Source of the DNA: Sedimentisphaerales bacterium | GTDB lineage: Bacteria > Planctomycetota > Phycisphaerae > Sedimentisphaerales > SM23-30 | Assembly (NCBI GenBank): GCA_016934515.1 | Contig: JAFGSR010000066.1 | Coordinates: 1-46,394, forward strand | DNA: 46,394 nt | Direction of reading: 5' to 3' | Shown: piece by piece, positions 1 through 8,413 of the stretch | Numbering within the stretch: the first letter of the stretch is position 1 | How the letters are laid out: the number at the start of each line of letters is the position of its first letter | Notes under the pieces: model-generated | The model's database searches: none | The model's input: the letters and a program-made list of their open reading frames with translations, nothing else | Told to the model about the DNA's origin: nothing | Made by a program: the position numbers and the translations under genes

Positions 1-74
1 AAGAGAAGATGCCGGCAGGATGCCAGCGGTACACCTCCGCCTAAGAGAAGATGCCGGCAGGATGCCAGCGGTAC
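1..74. repeat. Tandem pair of a 32-bp REP-like element
   Basis: Positions 1-32 and 43-74 are identical over 32 bp, giving a 42-bp period. Each copy carries the core GATGCCGGCAGGATGCCAGC, an imperfect inverted repeat able to form a short hairpin. The copy at 680-706 has a better paired version of the same core, so this is a dispersed element and not a single local duplication. The function is unknown; transcript stability or nucleoid binding are the usual guesses for REP-type elements. Confidence 0.75.
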
Positions 75-318
75 AGGAACCCCGCGTGGCCACGCAGGGC
101 TGAATGTTGGGGTTTAGTTCGCACAGGGAAATTAACGGTAAGTGATGGTGGATGTTGGATTTAGGCATGGGGCCCTCCCGAATTTAAGTGGTTTTTGGCC
201 TATTTTTGGAGGAAGAAGGCAAAAACCGGTCGAAAAACATTTTTTCTTCTCCTGGAAAAGGAAAATTGACTAAAGTGAATTATAATAGATGTGGAGGGGG
301 GTGTCAAGGGGAAAATCA

Positions 319-342
319 GGGTATAGGGTTCAGGGTTCAGGG
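319..342. repeat. Heptamer tandem array, unit GGGTTCA
   Basis: The segment reads as GGGTATA, GGGTTCA, GGGTTCA and a partial GGG, all in a strict 7-bp register. It is the first of three neighbouring arrays with different 7-bp units. Confidence 0.75.
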
Positions 343-377
343 ACTAGAAGAAAATAGTAGGGGGAAAATTGAAGAAA

Positions 378-426
378 GCCTGAAGCCTGAAGCTTGAAGC
401 TTGAAGCCTGAAGCCTGAAGCCTGAA
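378..426. repeat. Heptamer tandem array, unit GCCTGAA (7 copies)
   Basis: Seven consecutive units lie at 378, 385, 392, 399, 406, 413 and 420. Five read GCCTGAA and two (392, 399) read GCTTGAA. The period is exactly 7 bp, so the array is not a coding codon repeat. It resembles the short tandemly repeated heptamers described in cyanobacteria. Confidence 0.9.
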
Positions 427-430
427 GAAA

Positions 431-479
431 GAGGTCAGAAGTCAGAGGTCAGAAGTTAGAATTCAGAAGGATGAAGGAA
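431..479. repeat. Heptamer tandem array, unit GARGTCA, decaying
   Basis: Units in 7-bp register are GAGGTCA, GAAGTCA, GAGGTCA, GAAGTTA, GAATTCA, GAAGGAT and GAAGGAA. Divergence grows towards the right end. Only four bases separate it from the GCCTGAA array, yet the unit sequence differs. Confidence 0.8.
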
Positions 480-679
480 ATCTGGATGCCCGACCCGCTG
501 TGCTCGCGCCCGTCGCGGCAGGTCAGGTTGGGCATGACAAGTCGGTGCGGTGGGTAAATGTTTGTTATTTTGGTAGAGATTTCCGCGTCGGCCTTGGGGC
601 CTCGGCGTAATGACACGGGGGTGGATTGAGGGCTCATAGCCATCTGTGGGCCGAGGGATTAAAATTGGTGGAGGGTGAT

Positions 680-706
680 AAGATGCCGGCTGGAAGCCGG
701 CGGTAC
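680..706. repeat. REP-like element, third copy
   Basis: The core GCCGGCTGGAAGCCGGC forms a 6-bp perfect stem with a 5-base loop and is followed by GGTAC, as in the two copies at 1-74. The better stem suggests this is closer to the ancestral form. A related string, GGCTGGAAGCC, recurs near 35426-35436. Confidence 0.65.
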
Positions 707-884
707 GGGAGAGGTCCAGCGGCGAGAGTACTTGGCGTTGCCACCCGAACGAGGGCGTCGTAGCTGAATGTTGCTGCGGTGACGGTGTCTTTTCAGGTGG
801 TTTTGAGGTTGTGTGGAGGGGAGGAAAAGGTTATGATCGGGGGCGGAATCTGGTCTGGAATGAGAAAATGCTGGTTGAGAGATA

Positions 885-2147
885 ATGGACAGCGTCAAGG
901 TAAACATTAACGGTGATGGGGTGCAGGATACGGCGGTTGTGGCCGAGGGGGCGGAATTGCGGGTGGTGCTGCTGGCGGATGATTCGGCGTTGCATAGTTA
1001 TGGTCCGGTGCTGCGGCGGCTGGGAGTGGGTCTGATAGATGAAGTGAGTGATTTGTCTTTGCTGTGTCTGGAAAGCAGTGTGTTGCTGCGTCATGTTCCG
1101 AGTCCGCCGGTGCGGATTATAACGGAAAGTCGCAGTTATCAGCAGGTGATTCAGAAATATGATGTGACGTCACGGCGGATAACGGTGACGGCGCCAACGT
1201 GGAGTTTTGTGGATCGGCTGCGTCCGAGATTGCGGGTGGAGCGGCTGGCGGAGGCGTTGGAGAAGGTTAGGCCGACGTTGATTCATGCGATCAGTGAGAA
1301 GCAGGCGTTGCTGGCGCAGGCGTTGAGTGAGCGGCTGGGGATTGTTTATGTGGTGTCGATGCTGGAGACGGAGGGCTTGGCGGGGGTGCTGGACGACCGG
1401 CGATGTGTGGGGGTGTTTTGCAGCGACAGTTCGACGGCGCGGCGGCTGCGTGAAGGTGAGGGGGGTGGTCAGCATGGGGAGCGTTATGCGGATGTCCGAG
1501 AGCGGGCGGAACGGGTGAAGCTGTTGCCGATTGGGACGCATGTGAGTAAGGACGTGTGCTGTTTTAATGATGAGGGGCGGTCGCCGAATATTTTTTGCTG
1601 CTGTGATCTGGAGTATGATCGGGGATTGACGGGGCTGGTGAACAGTGTGAAGCTGCTGGAGCAGGCGGGGCAGGAAGTGCATTTGCTGCTGTCGGGAGAA
1701 GGTGCGGCGGAGCGGGATTTGCGTCGTCAGGCGAAGCAGTTGGGGATTGAGTCGCGGGTGCATTTTGTGCCGCCGATCGATAAGATGGTGGCGGTGAGCG
1801 ATTCGTATAAGGCGGCGTTTCAGGAGGCGGACATATTTGTGCAGCCTTGGCCGGCGCGGAAATGGAGGCCGGAGTTGTTGGAGTCAATGAGCGTGGGCAA
1901 CGCGGTGGTGGCGGTGGCGGGGCGGCGAAAAGATCTGGTGATTGACGGCAAGACGGCGTTGGTGGTGCCGTTTCAGGATGAAAAGGCGTTGGTTGAGGCA
2001 TTGGAGAAATTGTGTCGTGACCGCGAATATGCCCGTCGGTTAGGCAAGAGTTCTCAGCAGTATCTGCATAAGCATTTTCTGGCGGGGCAAATGATTAGAC
2101 GGTTGGCGCGGTTTTATCGGGAAGCATTGAGTAGAAAGCCTGAATAA
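885..2147 (+). CDS. Glycosyltransferase, GT-B fold, GT4-like
   Basis: This 420-residue protein looks like a cytosolic GT4-type glycosyltransferase that moves a sugar from an activated donor to a glycan or lipid acceptor; the substrates cannot be read from sequence. The C-terminal Rossmann half is clear: a strand-loop HLLLSGEGAAERDL at about residue 265, then ADIFVQPWPARKWRPELLES and VGNAVVAVAGRRKDLVIDGK at about 310-360, matching the donor-binding region of GT4 enzymes including its conserved Glu (PELLES). There is no signal peptide or membrane segment. The N-terminal half is divergent. The ATG at 885 follows a weak GAGAG ribosome site. Codons end mostly in G (CTG, GCG, GTG, CGG) and rarely in C, unlike bamA or lpxD later in the window, which suggests foreign origin or a different mutational setting. 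It stands alone, ending 13 bp before a tRNA relic. Confidence 0.8.
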   Translation: MDSVKVNINGDGVQDTAVVAEGAELRVVLLADDSALHSYGPVLRRLGVGLIDEVSDLSLLCLESSVLLRHVPSPPVRIITESRSYQQVIQKYDVTSRRITVTAPTWSFVDRLRPRLRVERLAEALEKVRPTLIHAISEKQALLAQALSERLGIVYVVSMLETEGLAGVLDDRRCVGVFCSDSSTARRLREGEGGGQHGERYADVRERAERVKLLPIGTHVSKDVCCFNDEGRSPNIFCCCDLEYDRGLTGLVNSVKLLEQAGQEVHLLLSGEGAAERDLRRQAKQLGIESRVHFVPPIDKMVAVSDSYKAAFQEADIFVQPWPARKWRPELLESMSVGNAVVAVAGRRKDLVIDGKTALVVPFQDEKALVEALEKLCRDREYARRLGKSSQQYLHKHFLAGQMIRRLARFYREALSRKPE

Positions 2148-2160
2148 GTGGAAATCGTAT

Positions 2161-2202
2161 CTTACAAGCAGGAAATCGCAGGTTCAAGTCCTGGATCGCC
2201 CA
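2161..2202 (+). pseudogene. 3'-half tRNA-Val(TAC) relic, possible att scar
   Basis: The sequence runs from a valine-type anticodon loop CTTACAA (2161-2167) through the stem arm GCAGG, a 5-base variable segment, a T arm with loop TTCAAGT (2183-2189), the acceptor strand ATCGCCC (2195-2201) and discriminator A. The 5' half is missing: upstream bases do not pair with GCAGG and no GGGCGAT acceptor strand is present. The T stem has one G-G mismatch. A copy beginning exactly at the anticodon loop is what tyrosine-recombinase integration into a tRNA 3' end leaves behind. It could also be a simple tRNA gene fragment. Confidence 0.6.
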
Positions 2203-2328
2203 GTTTAAGGAATGGTTGTCAGGAAGTTGACAGCGGCTTCTTAGTATTGACAGAATCAGAACTTACAGAATCTCGCAGCTTTATCTCACTCCCGGTGCCA
2301 CTGCTGCGAAATGAACATGGATTTTATA

Positions 2329-4779
2329 TCACTGCACAATTTTAATTGGTATCGCAGGAAAGACCCCCATCGAATCCCGTCGTTTCATGGTTGCGGGTTT
2401 GCCATTTTTCTGCGTTGGCAAATATTCTCTAAAAGCCTCGACGATCAGGTTATCTTCGAAACCGACGGGCATGGCATCTTTATCAACTTTGAGGTTAAAT
2501 TCCAATCCTTGCGGTATAACCCGCATATTGTTAAGGCTAACTCCTTTCGGCGGATCATTTAACTGAAGCAGCATTTCCTGGAGAACCTTGCGTTTGGGGG
2601 TTTTCATCCGTACCTGCACCGAGCCGCCCTGGGGTATTCGGATATAATCATTTTGCCCGGCAAGCACAATGGGAGGCGTACGCCACTTGGTTTTTCTGAC
2701 CACCACCAATAATTCCTGAGAAGACACCAGATGTCGATAGAGAAAGGCCTGCATTACATTTTCCGCAGGATACCCTGTGTGGCTTACTGTTCGATCACCA
2801 ATTAAAGCCTGGCCTTGCAACTGCAAAGCTAGTGGCTGATCAGGTGCATCATTGGGTACATAGATAGTTAAACGAACACTATCACGACCGGCAGGTATCC
2901 GCCCACCGTAAAGCTTGAAGCCATCGGGCGCATCTTTCAAAACCACATCGACCGGGCCGGTGAATCCATCCCGGCGCAACAGGTATGCGCAGACGGGCAC
3001 ATTTAAACCGGCGCGAACACTGAGGCTCGAAGGTGTTACCCGCAGAACAAAATCAGGCTGCGGGGCCGATATACGCAGACGATAGCCAAAGGCCTCACCC
3101 CCATGCTGCTGCGAATCGGACAAATGTACGTAATAGGTTCCATCCTGCTTTAACTCCGTCATCAGGTAAGAATCGGCATGGTGGGTAACCATCCCCATCA
3201 AATTTTTGTGCAGGTAGCTATCCTTAATCGCATAATCATCGTTCAATTGAATAGTGTTACCAGACTGATCGGTTATCCGCAAAAGTGAGTCCAGTGGAGA
3301 ATTGAGTCGGCGGGCGTAAACCTCGGCGACAATTTTATCGCCCGCTTTTCCCACGATTTTGAATACATCTATATCGCCGGGCTTATCGATGCGGCCGTTG
3401 ATGATTTTAGGCAGAACAATCTCCTGGGCATCCTTTGTGGTATTGTTGGCTTCGACATCCCGGCATTCGTCCAAGGTATCCACGGCATACAAAATTGAAT
3501 TAGATATTTTCCCTCCCTGCTGCCATCTAGTCTGGTGGAAACCAACCTCTGCAGATTTGGTTTCCAACGACAAACGTGTCTCGGGTAGATTCCAGCCACT
3601 GACGATGGTGTCGGTTGTGGTACCCACCCGGCCACCCAAGGGAAACACCTGAGTAATGAAGGATTGTTCACCGACGGCGACACGATAAACAAAATCCTCG
3701 CGACCGCGATAGATGGAATCGCGAATTTCCAGTTCGTATTCACCGGTCTGGGGCACCCGGTAAAACAGAACCGGGTCCGGGTTGAAACGGTAATCATCCG
3801 TAAAAGCAACTTCCTTGCCCATCTCATCGTAAAGAGCCAGTGTGGCCTGGAACCAACCGGGAACAGCATCGGCCAAATAAGGGATCAGACTCCGGGCACA
3901 GGTTTCTATCACGAGTTGCTGTCCCCTTTGGGCACGAAAACGAAAACGATCGACATCGCCCGGCATAATCTGTCCGTTCAGCAGCACCGGTAAATCCAGT
4001 GGCTTTGGTATGAGGAGGTTTGGCTGATTCGGTCGTTTCTGGTATGCCTGTTGGTTGTTGGGTTCCAGTTCAGTAACTTCCGGCATCGTTCCCACCTGGA
4101 ACACCATGGGATTGGTCAGGCCGGTGGAAGTCAGTATCCTAAGCTCCCGGTTGCCGGGTTTTGCCTGGGGATCAACGGTAATTTCAATCCACACGGACTC
4201 GGCAATTTGCCGGTTGGACTGTTTTTTTACCCTGGGAGAAAAGAAAACACTTCTGATATGTGCCAACTCACGCAGACTTTTATTTTCCAGATCATATAAC
4301 AGCGGGTGGTCGGGCAGTTTCACTTCTTCGGTTTTTGGAGGATCAGCTTTTTCTTTCGCACCGTTTGTTTCTTTCGGTTTATTGTTCTTGGTGGTTGCCC
4401 TGGCCTTGGCCGCACCGGTCTTTTTATTCTGGCGGGGTGTAGAATTTATCTGATTGCGGACCTGATCGGGCAGCTCGGCCAGTCGTTTATCGCGCACTTC
4501 TGCCAATCGCTGCTGCAGTAGATCTCGCTGACTTTTATCCAGGTTCCCGATGGGCCTTATATACTTAATAACCTTGGCATGCACTCCTTCACCCGTGACA
4601 TACACATCGGTGGCACCTCTAAGAAACTGCCCGCCGGCCATGATTTTAACTATCGTTCCCTGCTGGACGCCGGCGGGATAGAGATAGCCGATCTGTGGAT
4701 CCCGGTTAGCCGACTGAGCCCGTACAGTTGCTGACCAAAGGATCAATGCTACAAATAATAATCTCTTTATATATAACAT
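2329..4779 (-). CDS. Exported protein with two PPC domains
   Basis: This 816-residue protein starts with a signal peptide (MLYIKRLLFVALILWSATVR, cleavage near residue 22) and is predicted to be exported. An IPT/TIG-like strand-rich stretch (about 25-75) is followed by a charged Lys/Ala/Thr-rich segment (about 110-160). Two pre-peptidase C-terminal-like (PPC) domains lie at about 236-373 and 436-570, each opening with an E-N/A-N motif (ELEPNN, DVEANN) and containing a DVDxFxF or DIDVFKI core. The rest is beta-rich and unassigned. No protease catalytic domain is visible. It is the last gene of the DUF1549/DUF1501/PPC set, 17 bp after the DUF1501 stop, the order seen in many planctomycetes. A role in an extracellular complex is inference. 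Confidence 0.8.
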   Translation of the reverse strand: MLYIKRLLFVALILWSATVRAQSANRDPQIGYLYPAGVQQGTIVKIMAGGQFLRGATDVYVTGEGVHAKVIKYIRPIGNLDKSQRDLLQQRLAEVRDKRLAELPDQVRNQINSTPRQNKKTGAAKARATTKNNKPKETNGAKEKADPPKTEEVKLPDHPLLYDLENKSLRELAHIRSVFFSPRVKKQSNRQIAESVWIEITVDPQAKPGNRELRILTSTGLTNPMVFQVGTMPEVTELEPNNQQAYQKRPNQPNLLIPKPLDLPVLLNGQIMPGDVDRFRFRAQRGQQLVIETCARSLIPYLADAVPGWFQATLALYDEMGKEVAFTDDYRFNPDPVLFYRVPQTGEYELEIRDSIYRGREDFVYRVAVGEQSFITQVFPLGGRVGTTTDTIVSGWNLPETRLSLETKSAEVGFHQTRWQQGGKISNSILYAVDTLDECRDVEANNTTKDAQEIVLPKIINGRIDKPGDIDVFKIVGKAGDKIVAEVYARRLNSPLDSLLRITDQSGNTIQLNDDYAIKDSYLHKNLMGMVTHHADSYLMTELKQDGTYYVHLSDSQQHGGEAFGYRLRISAPQPDFVLRVTPSSLSVRAGLNVPVCAYLLRRDGFTGPVDVVLKDAPDGFKLYGGRIPAGRDSVRLTIYVPNDAPDQPLALQLQGQALIGDRTVSHTGYPAENVMQAFLYRHLVSSQELLVVVRKTKWRTPPIVLAGQNDYIRIPQGGSVQVRMKTPKRKVLQEMLLQLNDPPKGVSLNNMRVIPQGLEFNLKVDKDAMPVGFEDNLIVEAFREYLPTQKNGKPATMKRRDSMGVFPAIPIKIVQ

Positions 4780-4796
4780 GGCTGGGCTTTCTGTTA

Positions 4797-6116
4797 TTAC
4801 ATAATTTCCCTGAGAAGACCGCCCTCTTCGGCTGCAGGCATAACCTTAACATTTAATCCACGCGGGTTGGGTAGCGCCCCGTCGGGATCAATACCGAGCA
4901 ACTGGAACATGCTGCGGAGCAAATCCGGCGGATGTACGGGCCGGCTAGCTACTTCCGTGCCGTATTCGTTCGAGGCCCCTACGACCTGACCACCCTTGAA
5001 TCCACCGCCGGCCACCACCGTGCTGAAGCAATTACCATAATGGCCGCGGCCGCCGTTCCAGGGTGGTTCCCATTTTACCTTGGGTGTTCGTCCAAATTCA
5101 CCGCCCCACCAGATGATCGTGCTCTCGAGCAGGCCGCGGTCGGAAAGATCCTGTAATAATTCAGAAAATCCCGCATCCAACTCAGGCAGCATACGTTGCA
5201 TCATCTGGAAGTGCTGTTTATGAGTGTCCCAACCCTTGTAATTGATGGTAACATAGGGGACACCATGTTCAACCAGCCGGCGAGCCATCAGACACGACTG
5301 ACCAAAAGTGTTGCGGCCGTAACGATCACGAACATCATCTTTTTCTGTTGACAGGTCGAATAGTTTTCGGGCGTCGCCAAACATCAGGTCATAGGCATTG
5401 TCTTCGCACTGGTCGAGTTTCTCGAAGAGCGGGTTTTGCGGCATGGCTCTGCCGAAAGTGTCGAGTTTATGCAGCAATTCTCGCCTCTGGCGCTGGCGCT
5501 CATCCGAGATGCCCTTGGCGATAATCCCTTCGACGACAAAGGGATCCTTGCCGGGATCGCCCCCGGAGGAAAAGGGTTTGAAGCTCGGCCCCAGGAAACC
5601 AGCCTCCGAAAACCTTCCCTGGGGCTGGGTCAACACGATATACGGCGGGACCAGCCCTTTATAACCATGGTCATAACCCTTGAAGACCGAAACTACCGCA
5701 CCGGCACTGGGATAAACCAATCGACCCGGCTGATGACCGGTTTGCACCAGGTAGGACGCTGTTTCATGGGCGTTAATCCCATGTGTCATACTGCGGATGA
5801 TGGAATATTTATCGGCCTGTTGGGCCAACTTTGGGAGCATTTCACCGATCTGGATACCTTTGACATTGGTAGGTATGGAATTTTTTAAAGGACCGCAATA
5901 ATCATACCCCGCTGCCGGCTTGGGATCGAAGGTGTCCAGATGACTGGGGCCGCCCCACATCCAGATCTGGATAACCGCCCGGGCTTTGGGTATCAACGGT
6001 GCAGAGAATACCTTTCGGCCAAGAGGATCTATCAGCGACAAACCCGCCGCTCCGATAAGAGACCGCTTCAGCAATTCACGACGGGTCATCATGTTTTTTA
6101 TCTGCTGCTTAACCAT
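4797..6116 (-). CDS. DUF1501 protein with Tat signal
   Basis: DUF1501 proteins belong to the alkaline-phosphatase-like/sulfatase fold and are massively expanded in planctomycetes; their substrate is unknown. The N-terminus has a twin-arginine signal (TRRELLKRSLIGAAGLSL), implying folded export. Family hallmarks are present: WMWGGPSHLDTFDPKP, SIIRSMTHGINAHE, and WWGGEFGRTPKV towards the C-terminus. Length, about 439 residues, is typical. Two ATGs lie 6 bp apart; I chose 6116 because GAGGAG sits 8 bp upstream of it, whereas the ATG at 6122 is only 2 bp away. It is co-oriented with the DUF1549/1553 gene (214 bp upstream) and the PPC gene (17 bp downstream), so the three probably form one transcription unit. 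Confidence 0.88.
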   Translation of the reverse strand: MVKQQIKNMMTRRELLKRSLIGAAGLSLIDPLGRKVFSAPLIPKARAVIQIWMWGGPSHLDTFDPKPAAGYDYCGPLKNSIPTNVKGIQIGEMLPKLAQQADKYSIIRSMTHGINAHETASYLVQTGHQPGRLVYPSAGAVVSVFKGYDHGYKGLVPPYIVLTQPQGRFSEAGFLGPSFKPFSSGGDPGKDPFVVEGIIAKGISDERQRQRRELLHKLDTFGRAMPQNPLFEKLDQCEDNAYDLMFGDARKLFDLSTEKDDVRDRYGRNTFGQSCLMARRLVEHGVPYVTINYKGWDTHKQHFQMMQRMLPELDAGFSELLQDLSDRGLLESTIIWWGGEFGRTPKVKWEPPWNGGRGHYGNCFSTVVAGGGFKGGQVVGASNEYGTEVASRPVHPPDLLRSMFQLLGIDPDGALPNPRGLNVKVMPAAEEGGLLREIM

Positions 6117-6330
6117 AAGCATATCTCCTCAACACGGATCGCTTAGCGAAATTAATTTATCAAATCTCTTCACTTCATTTTTCTTGCCCAGACGCGATAA
6201 CAGCCGACAAATCGGCAAGTTACCAGCTTTGGCTGGACCTGATTCGCCGCGAGCCACAGGGAATTTCGCCGCTCCCGTTGGTCGCTGCGGTTTTCGGAAA
6301 CAGCGAAATACAAATTTCTATACATTCAAG

Positions 6331-7929
6331 TTAATGATAATACAAAAATTCCTTGGTGTTGATCAAAGCCCAGACCAGATCATTTACCGCCGGCCGGGTG
6401 TTTTTTCCTGTGTTTTGAAAATATAGTTTCGCTTCTTCCAATTCCAACGGCGAGGGAAAGCGCGAAAGCACATGCAGGTAAATCATGTCAATCAGCATAT
6501 TGCGATTTCGTTTGGCAACTTGCATAATTCGTTGTAATTTCCAACTACCTTCTATCTTGGCTTGAACGTGAGTTGAATTCAACAGATGCAACCGTTGTGA
6601 GTCAGTGGGATTATTGTTGCGTTCGGATACCAGACCGGAATCGCGCGTCGGCCGACCGAACATTTCCAGAAACTGGCTGGTAATGCTGCCATCGTTGAGA
6701 TCAATGGATCTGTTCTCTTCGGGGACAAAGGTGAAAGGTTCCGGAATAGGACTGGAATAACTTTCCCTGGTCCCTGAAATCCAACACAAGGCATCGATAA
6801 GCACTTCAGCATCCATCTGCCGCACGGGGTAACACGCAAACAAGACCGCGGCATCGGGATGGTCGCTACGTAAGATGGAAGACTGCTGGTAGGTGCGGGA
6901 ATTGAGAATCAACCGGTAAATGTGTCTCAGATCGTAGTGGGATTTGACCAGTTCAGTTTGCAGCCAAATAAGTACCTCCGGATGAACCGCAGGATTATCC
7001 GATCGGATATCATCCGGTTCGTGGATCAGCCCTCTACCCAGAAGCCAGGCCCAGATGCGGTTGACGATATTACGCGAAAACCATCTGTTCTCCGACCTGA
7101 TCAACCAATCGGCAAAGACCTCGCGGGGATCCTGGCCCGACTCAACCTGTACTGCAACACCATCAGGGAAAACTCCCTTTAATATCTCACTGGGGCCAGG
7201 GTCCAGGTAAACAATTTCTTCTTTCCACTCAGCCGTATTTTTGAAGGCCAACCGCGTAAAAAAAGCCTCCATACCCGAGCGTCGCACCTGGGACCATTTT
7301 TCCAGCCGTACCCCCATAAAGGTCAGCCCCACTGCAGCGGCAAGGGCAGAGGGTTCATGGCTTTGGACCGCCCGATAAAAATTAACCTGAGGGACGCGAA
7401 AATTACTGCCGCTGGCGGTTAAAAGCTCGCGAGCAAATTGATCATAAGGCATATTTGTCGCCAGGGCATCGTGAATCCAGCGATGATAGGCTTGCACCGC
7501 GTTGGGCCATAAGTTAATAGGGAATTCTGCCTTAATCCGCAAAATATCGCACCACTTCAGCGACCAATAGTCGGCAAACTCATCACGCTCCAGCAATTCA
7601 TCGATAAGCTCAGCACGCTTACCGGGGCGACGATTGTTCAGGAATTGTCGAACCGCCTGGGGCTCAGGTAACGTACCGTTAACATCCAAGTACACCCGTC
7701 TCATAAAAACAGCATCAGAGCACAAATTAGCAGGGACGATCCCCTTTTCACGCAAGGTCTTCAGCACCAGGGTATCGATTTTATTGTACGCCTTGTACTG
7801 ACCGCCAATTTCAAACGGCTGGACAACCTGGTTATCCGCCCCCGTAGCCTCAAAAGTAGCCATAACCACGACAAAAATAAAAGCAGTTTTCGCCACTAAC
7901 TTACTAAGCAAACAAAAGTTAAGCATCAT
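6331..7929 (-). CDS. DUF1549/DUF1553 exported protein
   Basis: This is the usual partner of DUF1501 in planctomycetes. DUF1549 is visible near the N-terminus (FMRRVYLDVNGTLPEP, DEFADYWSLKWCDILRIKAEF) and DUF1553 in the C-terminal half (NRWFSRNIVNRIWAWLLGRG, HPEVLIWLQTELVKSHYDLR, LNSRTYQQSS, SRFPSPLELEEA). The function is unknown. No CXXCH haem motif is present, unlike longer relatives that carry a Planctomycete cytochrome domain; the segment between the two DUFs is short. I start it at the ATG at 7929 because the following 30 residues form a signal peptide. The open frame extends upstream to 8046, where a GGAGG lies 15 bp from that ATG, so the start is uncertain. Confidence 0.85.
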   Translation of the reverse strand: MMLNFCLLSKLVAKTAFIFVVVMATFEATGADNQVVQPFEIGGQYKAYNKIDTLVLKTLREKGIVPANLCSDAVFMRRVYLDVNGTLPEPQAVRQFLNNRRPGKRAELIDELLERDEFADYWSLKWCDILRIKAEFPINLWPNAVQAYHRWIHDALATNMPYDQFARELLTASGSNFRVPQVNFYRAVQSHEPSALAAAVGLTFMGVRLEKWSQVRRSGMEAFFTRLAFKNTAEWKEEIVYLDPGPSEILKGVFPDGVAVQVESGQDPREVFADWLIRSENRWFSRNIVNRIWAWLLGRGLIHEPDDIRSDNPAVHPEVLIWLQTELVKSHYDLRHIYRLILNSRTYQQSSILRSDHPDAAVLFACYPVRQMDAEVLIDALCWISGTRESYSSPIPEPFTFVPEENRSIDLNDGSITSQFLEMFGRPTRDSGLVSERNNNPTDSQRLHLLNSTHVQAKIEGSWKLQRIMQVAKRNRNMLIDMIYLHVLSRFPSPLELEEAKLYFQNTGKNTRPAVNDLVWALINTKEFLYYH

Positions 7930-8413
7930 AGTACCACTAAAAAACAGGCCTATACAAATATCACACCTGGCGACATTTTCATCACTTATAATTTTATCGC
8001 GCTGTTCCATTAAGACAAACGAAATAAGCAGGCAATTTATTGCCATAAAAACTGATTGAATCCTCCGATCTCACCACAAATTCCCCTTTTGGGCTCCCAA
8101 AAGCAACTCATGTGGTACGGATGTCCCGTTTGGGACGGATTTTACCCTATAAGAATCCACATCTTATTGACTTCGGAGGCCTAAATATACTGCAGACAAA
8201 AGGCAGATGACGATAATATCTTGTCGAATAAGAACTTATGCATAATTTGAATGACTTCTATACCTACAGAATGTGAAATAATCATAATCCCTGATGTGTC
8301 ATATTTGGATTTATAACAGAAAACTGTGAAAGTTAATATTATTCTATCTAAATGCACATCTAATTTTTGACGATGGTTTAAGTACAGGGCAGATTCGGTC
8401 AGGAAGGAACGTA
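7930..8413. other. Divergent intergenic region
   Basis: This gap separates the minus-strand DUF1549 cluster from the plus-strand signalling operon, so it should hold both promoters. It carries the 18-bp palindrome at 8086-8103 and the hairpin GTCCC-GTTT-GGGAC at 8123-8136. TTGTCG (from 8221) followed 16 bp later by TAATTT is a weak promoter match towards the kinase gene. The right half is AT-rich. No gene is seen. Confidence 0.5.
8086..8103. promoter_or_regulatory. 18-bp palindrome, candidate operator
   Basis: CTTTTGGG and CCCAAAAG are perfect inverted arms separated by CT. The 2-base centre is too tight for a stable RNA hairpin, so a dimeric DNA-binding protein site is more likely. It sits in the divergent promoter region between the DUF1549 cluster and the kinase operon. 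The cognate regulator is unknown. Confidence 0.4.

Larger units (their letters stand above)
1..884. other. Repeat-rich non-coding leader of the window
   Basis: No convincing gene is seen here. Short open frames at 188-397 (plus) and 449-643 (minus) run through tandem repeats and have no recognisable domain. The stretch contains two REP-like copies (1-74), a 12-bp palindrome GCGTGGCCACGC at 84-95, three heptamer arrays (319-479) and a third REP-like copy at 680-706. Such clusters of degenerate repeats are usual between planctomycete genes. The last 180 bp lead into the glycosyltransferase without an obvious strong promoter. Confidence 0.6.

Noticed and set aside
188-397. Plus-strand open frame of 69 codons
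   Set aside because: It runs through tandem heptamer repeats, has no domain and no ribosome site.
319-479. CRISPR array
   Set aside because: Units are 7 bp and directly adjacent with no spacers.
449-643. Minus-strand open frame of 64 codons with a protein-like sequence
   Set aside because: It starts within repeat DNA and ends beside a heptamer array. It may be a fossil or a recurrent intergenic sequence, but a gene is not supported.
2329-4779. Protease annotation for the PPC protein
   Set aside because: PPC domains often accompany proteases, but no catalytic domain or active-site motif is present.
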